Of a stretch of 20,050 nt of DNA, positions 16,130-20,050 are shown one piece after another. Numbering within the stretch: the stretch's first letter is position 1; each line of letters opens with the position of its first letter. The notes under the pieces are model-generated. The model did not search any database. It saw only the letters and a program-made list of their open reading frames with translations, and had not been told where the DNA came from. The DNA lies in assembly GCA_038120295.1 (NCBI GenBank), contig JAYOLL010000041.1, positions 1 to 20,050 of the forward strand, given 5' to 3'. The stretch comes from JAYOEY01 sp038120295. Its GTDB lineage: Bacteria > Pseudomonadota > Alphaproteobacteria > MPNO01 > UBA2964. The position numbers were made by a program, and so were the translations under genes.

Positions 16130-16801
16130 TCACTCCATCAGCGTTGGCGGTTCGCGGGAGATTCCGAGCAGGGCAGGCGTTACGACCCTGTCGGGGGCGA
16201 TCCGGCCAACCAGGCTGTCGAATGTTTCCTGCGGATGGCGAAGGGCTGTCACCACAATGGCGTCGAACGCGCCGAGCGACTGCAGAGACTGCCTTACGGG
16301 CAGGCCCGCCTTTTCCCCCTCGGGCGCATCCGGATCGTAGACGCCCAGCAGTTCTACTGACGCGTCATTGGCGCATAGCGTTGCGATATCGGAAAGATCG
16401 CCGGCCCCGGCAAGCGCCAGCCTGCGCCAGCCCCGCTGTTCGCATTGCTGAAATACCTCAGCGCAGTCGCTTCGCGCCCGGCGAAAGAAATTGAAGGATA
16501 CGGTAAGATATTCGGCTGTCAGACGGCTTTTCTCGGAAAAACCCTGGGGCGTCAGATAATACGCGTACCGGTTGGCCGGCACCTGCTGGACCTTGATCAG
16601 CCCTTTCCGCACACACCGCTTGAGATAGGCATTAGCGAGCCCGAGAGCGATGCCGAGATCGCGCGCAACGCCGCGCTGCGTCAGCTTGCTGTTGGCCTCT
16701 ACAGCGTTGAGCAGCTTCAGCGTAATGGCGGCTTCGTCCTGCGGCGCCGCCTGGGGCGCCGCTCGGGGCACAACCGCTGTCACCTGTTGGGAGTCATTCA
16801 T
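16130..16801 (-). CDS. Winged-helix regulator with C-terminal nucleotide-binding-like domain
   Basis: The protein is 223 residues. Residues about 25-100 form a winged helix of the MarR-like, exopolysaccharide-associated type (KLTQRGVARDLGIALGLANA recognition region; AYYLTPQGFSEKSRLT wing and following helix). Residues about 125-215 look like a compact Rossmann-type domain: LALAGAGDLSDIATL has a glycine-rich turn, ELLGVYDPDA ends a second strand, and FDAIVVTAL a third. This suggests a regulator that senses a nucleotide, dinucleotide or sugar nucleotide. It is the first gene of the operon, directly downstream of three 15-bp palindromes, so autoregulation is likely. Similar short winged-helix genes sit next to NusG paralogues in other alphaproteobacterial polysaccharide loci; the added second domain is the unusual part. 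Confidence 0.85.
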   Translation of the reverse strand: MNDSQQVTAVVPRAAPQAAPQDEAAITLKLLNAVEANSKLTQRGVARDLGIALGLANAYLKRCVRKGLIKVQQVPANRYAYYLTPQGFSEKSRLTAEYLTVSFNFFRRARSDCAEVFQQCEQRGWRRLALAGAGDLSDIATLCANDASVELLGVYDPDAPEGEKAGLPVRQSLQSLGAFDAIVVTALRHPQETFDSLVGRIAPDRVVTPALLGISREPPTLME

Positions 16802-16820
16802 CGCGACACGCCTGTCTAGC

Positions 16821-16879
16821 GTTCATTCGTTGAACGATATCGTTCACGGCACGAACACTAAAGCGTTCGTAGCATGAAC
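16821..16879. promoter_or_regulatory. Array of three phased 15-bp operator-like palindromes
   Basis: Three imperfect palindromes with the form GTTCR-N5-YGAAC occur at 16821-16835 (GTTCATTCGTTGAAC), 16842-16856 (GTTCACGGCACGAAC) and 16865-16879 (GTTCGTAGCATGAAC). Half-sites within each unit start exactly 10 bases apart, and unit centres are 21 and 23 bases apart, so the sites face roughly the same side of the helix. The array ends 20 bases upstream of the winged-helix gene and overlaps its candidate promoter. The most likely ligand is that regulator itself, acting as a repressor; this is inference. The join between the first two sites also forms a perfect 16-base palindrome, TGAACGATATCGTTCA. 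Confidence 0.75.
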
Positions 16880-16884
16880 GTCAA
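16857..16884 (-). promoter_or_regulatory. Candidate sigma70-type promoter of the main operon
   Basis: On the minus strand TTGACG (16884-16879) is followed after 16 bases by TTTAGT (16862-16857), a plausible -35/-10 pair, though the -10 matches the consensus at only four of six positions. Transcription would start near 16850 and give a leader of about 50 bases before the ATG at 16801. The third palindrome fills the spacer and the second lies over the expected start point, which suits repression by blocking polymerase. Confidence 0.45.
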
Positions 16885-16929
16885 GGCGGAAGAGGTCGGG
16901 ATTCCACATGGTTATGACAATATATAGCA

Positions 16930-16950
16930 GGTAGGTGCTTCGAACCTACC
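16930..16950 (-). terminator. Hairpin after the membrane-protein gene, possible terminator
   Basis: A perfect 7-base inverted repeat GGTAGGT/ACCTACC with a 7-base loop lies 15 bases past the stop of the membrane-protein gene. On the minus strand the stem is followed by TGCTATATATTG, which is AT-rich but is not a clean U-run, so intrinsic termination would be weak. It separates the membrane-protein gene from the promoter of the main operon. Confidence 0.35.
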
Positions 16951-16965
16951 AAATAAGAAAGCATT

Positions 16966-17970
16966 TCAGGATTTCTGAAGATCGATGACCGGCGGAAGCC
17001 GACCGAATGCCCAGATGAACAGGCCGGGGACCGCCTGGCTGATCACCAGCCCTCCGAAAACGATCGCAATCATAAAAGCTTCCGCTTCCGCCATTCCGGT
17101 TTCGAGGAGCACCCACACCACAGCCCCTTCTCGCACGCCAAGCCCCCCGAACGACACCGGCAGCGCGGACCCGAGCATACCGAACGACGCCGCAACGATG
17201 AGCGTAAACAGGGGGACCGACTCATGGCCAATCGCGAGGATCGCCATCCACAGCATGATTACGTTCCCTGCCTGGATGACAAAAGACATGAAGGCGATCT
17301 CGAAAACGGCACGCGGAAAATTCAGGATCCGATGAAGAATAAAGCCGACCCGGACCAGCTCCCTGACAGGCCTGAGCCGCTTCAGTGGTGACCGTCCAAG
17401 CAGGGCTGGAGAAAGATAGACAAGCGCCACGCCGACAAGCGCGACCGCTGTAACCAGAATGACGGCAATCTGCAGATCTCGCGACGCGGTCGAGATATGC
17501 AGGAAAGGCAGGACAGCGACGCACATGACCATCTGGGCGGACAGATTACCGCCCCTGTCCAGCAGCACGGCCATGATCGCCTCGCGCATACGCCCGCATA
17601 CACGTGCGGCACGCGCGGCGCGGACGATGTCGCCGCCAACGGAACCCGGCAGGGCCAGATTGAGGGCATAGCATTCCATCGTCGCCGGAATGGAGAAGGG
17701 AAACCCGATCGGCGCGCGGATGCGAAAGTGAATGCCCCACCAGCGGACGGCGGTCAGAACCATCATGAGGATCCCCGCAAAAATTCCGATCGTCAGCGGA
17801 ACCAGCGCCTCTGCCGAAAGCCGGGAGGCGAGGGTCTCGAAATCGACCTTGGTAGCCAGAAACCAGACGATGGCCAGCGAGACCGTCGCCTTGACCAACA
17901 GAATAACCAGCTCCCGACGGCGGGACCCTGCCACCGGGTGGCTCGGAACGGGACGAGGGGTCGTATTCAT
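16966..17970 (-). CDS. Lysylphosphatidylglycerol-synthase-type (UPF0104/AglD-like) integral membrane protein
   Basis: This 334-residue polytopic membrane protein has about eight hydrophobic segments (near 20-40, 55-75, 145-158, 166-187, 222-247, 252-270, 283-305 and 307-322). Conserved features of the family are LPGSVGGDIVRAARA (107-121), VLLDRGGNL (135-143) and PVSFGGLGVREG (271-282). The family includes the flippase domain of MprF and many proteins in polysaccharide and glycolipid loci; some may move or modify lipid-linked sugars. There is no catalytic synthase domain, so a lipid aminoacylation role is unlikely. It is divergent from the radical SAM gene and separated by 164 bases from the regulator gene. 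It may be transcribed separately from the main operon. Specific role unknown. Confidence 0.85.
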   Translation of the reverse strand: MNTTPRPVPSHPVAGSRRRELVILLVKATVSLAIVWFLATKVDFETLASRLSAEALVPLTIGIFAGILMMVLTAVRWWGIHFRIRAPIGFPFSIPATMECYALNLALPGSVGGDIVRAARAARVCGRMREAIMAVLLDRGGNLSAQMVMCVAVLPFLHISTASRDLQIAVILVTAVALVGVALVYLSPALLGRSPLKRLRPVRELVRVGFILHRILNFPRAVFEIAFMSFVIQAGNVIMLWMAILAIGHESVPLFTLIVAASFGMLGSALPVSFGGLGVREGAVVWVLLETGMAEAEAFMIAIVFGGLVISQAVPGLFIWAFGRLPPVIDLQKS

Positions 17971-17988
17971 GATTTACGGTTGCCTTCG

Positions 17989-18025
17989 CAGGGCATCGGA
18001 TGCGCCCTGGACCCAACCCGGGTCC
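17989..18025. repeat. Two adjacent hairpins between divergent genes
   Basis: CAGGGC/GCCCTG (17989-18009, 9-base loop) is followed directly by GGACCC/GGGTCC (18009-18025, 5-base loop). They lie 19-55 bases upstream of the membrane-protein ATG at 17970 and would be in its transcript leader; the divergent radical SAM gene starts at 18112. I see no convincing promoter for either gene in this 141-base gap. Function unknown. Confidence 0.4.
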
Positions 18026-18111
18026 GCGCGATGCGGAGATGCGGAACCAATACTGCACGCAACTAATTTTCTTTACTGGGGAATCCGAAACCCATACATA
18101 TCACGGCTAGT

Positions 18112-19815
18112 ATGGCTGATCTCGCGAAAATCCAGCCCGACACGGATTCAGAGGCGCTGACCGCGCCCGCGCCAGGCAAATTCGGCAATCCGCGCCCTAT
18201 AATGAGGGAAATCGGGCCTCCGGCACCCAGTGCCGACGCCGCCGAATTCGGCGTTGCGCTGGTCCGTGGCCCCATCCTGTCGACCCATGCGGCGTTCAAT
18301 AACGAAGCTACGCCGGCAATCGGGCTAGCATTTATTTCAGGCTATCTGAAAAAGCACGGTTACAACCCGGTCATCGTGGACGCTGTGGGCGAAGGGCTCA
18401 ACGTAACCTGGCAGCCCAAGGGAATCGACGGCTATCAGTGTCAGGGCACGACCATCGAAGACACCGTCGCCATGATCCCCGACCAGGTGCGCGTCATCGG
18501 GTTCTCGACGATGTTTTCCGGCGAATGGCCGGTTCACCGACAGCTGATCGAAGCGGTTCGCGCGCGCTTTCCGGATGCCTACCTGGTCGCCGGCGGCGAA
18601 CACGCAACAGCCCTGCCGGAATATTCGCTGCGGGATTGCCCCGCGCTGGATGCCGTCGCGGTCGGCGAAGGCGAACATGTTTTCTACGAAATCGTCGAAA
18701 CAGTCCGGGAGGGCGGTGACCCGTCAGACCTCATCGGCGTCTGTACGCTTGCGGAAGATGGCACCTACCGGCCCAGCGCAGGCCTGACCCGCATCCGCGA
18801 CGTAGACAACATCCCCTGGCCTCACTGGCAGGAAGGATATCTGGAGAATTTTTGGTCGGCAGGCAAGTCGTTCGGCATCCAGACGGAACGCGATGTCCCG
18901 ATGATGATTTCGCGCGGATGTCCTTTTCAGTGCACGTTCTGCTCCAGCGCGCAGATGTGGACGACGCGGTATCTGTTGCGCGATATCGACGATGTGATCG
19001 CCGAAATGAAACACTATATCAGCGAATACAACGCGACCTCGATCCAGCTCTACGACCTGACCGCCATCACCAAGAAGCAATGGACCGTCGAGCTGTGCCA
19101 GCGCATGCTGGATGAAGGCATCGACATCAAATGGTCGCTGCCCTCGGGAACCCGGTCGGAAGCGCTCGATGAGGAAACCCTGGATCTGCTGAAGCGCACC
19201 GGCTGCACCTATCTTTGTTACGCGCCCGAGAGTGGTTCGCCACGCACGCTGGAGCTGATCAAGAAACGAGTGTCGCTCGATCGCCTGACAGACTCTGTCA
19301 TGGCGGCGCGGCGGGTCGGCCTGACGCTTCGGACCAACCTGATCATCGGTTTTCCCGGCGAGACGCGATCGGACATTTTCCGGACTGTATGGTTCGGTCT
19401 CAGGATGGCCGCGAGCGGCGTCGACGAGGCGTCGATCAACATCTATTCCGCCTATCCGGGCACCGAGATATTCTCCGATCTCCGGAAACAGGGAATGATC
19501 GACCTGAACGACCGGTATTTCCTCGGCCTTACGTCGCTCAACAGCGATTACACCAGCTTCAAACCGCTGACCTACAACGAGACGATGGGGCGTCGGGAGC
19601 TGGCGGTGTACCGGATCGGCTTCATGCTGACCAATTACATCATTTCCTACCTGTTCTATCCGAAACGTATCCTGCGGACGCTCCGCAACGTCTTTTATTC
19701 GCGCGAAGCATCGACCGTTTTCGAACATCGCCTGAAGGACGCGCTGGCCCGCCGCCGGGGAAAGGCGCACGGCAGTGACAACGGGTCGGAGTCGCGGGAC
19801 GAGAATCTGCGATAG
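18112..19815 (+). CDS. B12-binding-type radical SAM protein
   Basis: The protein is 567 residues. Residues about 45-200 look like a cobalamin-binding-type Rossmann domain (GLAFISGYLKKHGYNPVIVD, VIGFSTMFSGEW, LVAGGEHATALPE, VAVGEGEH). A radical SAM barrel follows, with the cluster motif CxxxCxxC at 270/274/277 (RGCPFQCTFCSS) and later YAPESGSPRTL and LIIGFPGETRSDIF. The layout resembles BchE/P-methylase-like enzymes, which carry out methylation or ring-forming reactions using S-adenosylmethionine. The C-terminal part (GFMLTNYIISYLFYPKRIL) is basic and hydrophobic and might touch the membrane. The start at 18112 has no visible ribosome-binding site; the ATG at 18202 is an alternative. Substrate unknown; the locus suggests a sugar, lipid or glycan carrier. 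Confidence 0.9.
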   Translation: MADLAKIQPDTDSEALTAPAPGKFGNPRPIMREIGPPAPSADAAEFGVALVRGPILSTHAAFNNEATPAIGLAFISGYLKKHGYNPVIVDAVGEGLNVTWQPKGIDGYQCQGTTIEDTVAMIPDQVRVIGFSTMFSGEWPVHRQLIEAVRARFPDAYLVAGGEHATALPEYSLRDCPALDAVAVGEGEHVFYEIVETVREGGDPSDLIGVCTLAEDGTYRPSAGLTRIRDVDNIPWPHWQEGYLENFWSAGKSFGIQTERDVPMMISRGCPFQCTFCSSAQMWTTRYLLRDIDDVIAEMKHYISEYNATSIQLYDLTAITKKQWTVELCQRMLDEGIDIKWSLPSGTRSEALDEETLDLLKRTGCTYLCYAPESGSPRTLELIKKRVSLDRLTDSVMAARRVGLTLRTNLIIGFPGETRSDIFRTVWFGLRMAASGVDEASINIYSAYPGTEIFSDLRKQGMIDLNDRYFLGLTSLNSDYTSFKPLTYNETMGRRELAVYRIGFMLTNYIISYLFYPKRILRTLRNVFYSREASTVFEHRLKDALARRRGKAHGSDNGSESRDENLR

Positions 19816-19857
19816 GGCTCTGGCGCCGAGGGCTCTCGAGAGAACCGATGAAACACA

Positions 19858-20050
19858 ATGGCATCCGATCCCTCTGAAACCGGAGACGACCTGCGTTTGC
19901 TGATCTGCGCCGATGGCGGGAAAGCCATGGCCGACGCCCTGAATCGATTGTCTGTGGAATCCGGCATTACCTGCTAGAAGAGATTCCGGGCGGCGAACGT
20001 TCCACAGAAGATCTCGCGCTGGCCGCCTCCACCGCCGACGCCGCTGTTAT
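19858..20050 (+). pseudogene. Start of an unidentified gene, apparently broken by a single-base frameshift
   Basis: An ATG at 19858 opens a 39-codon frame, with DLRLLICADGGKAMADALNR at residues 11-30, that stops at TAG 19975-19977. Both that frame and another reading frame from about 19965 to the window edge (HYLLEEIPGGERSTEDLALA) have protein-like composition with high third-position GC. Adding one base before 19965 would join them into one continuous frame through the edge. This suggests a one-base deletion or a sequencing error near 19964. No family is recognised, and the gene continues beyond the window. It lies 42 bases after the radical SAM gene on the same strand. Confidence 0.35.

Noticed and set aside
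16831..16846. Perfect 16-base palindrome as the single operator
   Set aside because: It is formed by the join of two 15-bp units; the 10-base half-site spacing repeats in all three units, whereas the gap inside this palindrome does not.
18724..19770. Minus-strand open frame of 348 codons
   Set aside because: It is antisense to the radical SAM gene, whose cluster motif and domain order are clear; the reverse frame shows no recognisable domain.
1..20050. CRISPR, tRNA, rRNA or insertion sequence
   Set aside because: No repeat-spacer pattern, no tRNA-like or rRNA-like segment and no transposase gene was seen.

Overview
The window reads as a high-GC alphaproteobacterial surface-glycan locus, probably from a Rhodospirillales-like lineage. 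That placement is inferred from codon use, from the MarR-like plus NusG-like regulatory pair, and from an SpsF-type cytidylyltransferase in a pseudaminic acid cluster; no rRNA or housekeeping marker confirms it. Almost everything from 16801 to the left edge is on the minus strand in one tightly packed array. Eight gene junctions are 4-base stop/start overlaps and the other gaps are about 53 bases or less, so it looks like one operon of more than 16 kb. I see no tRNA, rRNA, CRISPR array or insertion sequence.

Right edge and upstream block: a cobalamin-binding-type radical SAM protein (18112-19815, +) is divergent from a lysylphosphatidylglycerol-synthase-type membrane protein (16966-17970, -). 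A short reading frame that seems to be broken by a one-base frameshift starts at 19858. Between the membrane protein and the main operon lie a hairpin and, just before the first operon gene, three evenly phased 15-bp palindromes that overlap a candidate promoter.

Regulatory head (15589-16801, -): a winged-helix protein with an added nucleotide-binding-like domain, then a NusG/RfaH-type antitermination factor. Next come a HAD phosphatase of the GmhB type and a PglK-like ABC flippase.

Pseudaminic acid module (7542-13039, -), in pathway order apart from the hydrolase/acetyltransferase fusion: PseB, PseC, an SpsF-type PseF, a PseG-PseH fusion, and PseI. This is a complete route from UDP-GlcNAc to CMP-pseudaminic acid.

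Second module (left edge to 7545, -): another SpsF-type cytidylyltransferase, a Gfo/Idh/MocA oxidoreductase, a DegT-family aminotransferase, a GT-B-like protein of unknown role, a two-domain amidohydrolase whose first domain has lost its metal ligands, a GNAT acetyltransferase, and HisH and HisF paralogues. The HisF paralogue lacks the catalytic aspartate of histidine biosynthesis, so the pair most likely makes ammonia for a sugar amidotransferase (PseA/WbpG type) that would lie just beyond the left edge. My working model is that the locus makes CMP-pseudaminic acid, modifies it (probably to an acetamidino form) or makes a second amino sugar beside it, and exports a glycan carrying it by the ABC flippase. 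The operon would be controlled by a ligand-sensing repressor and an operon-specific antiterminator.
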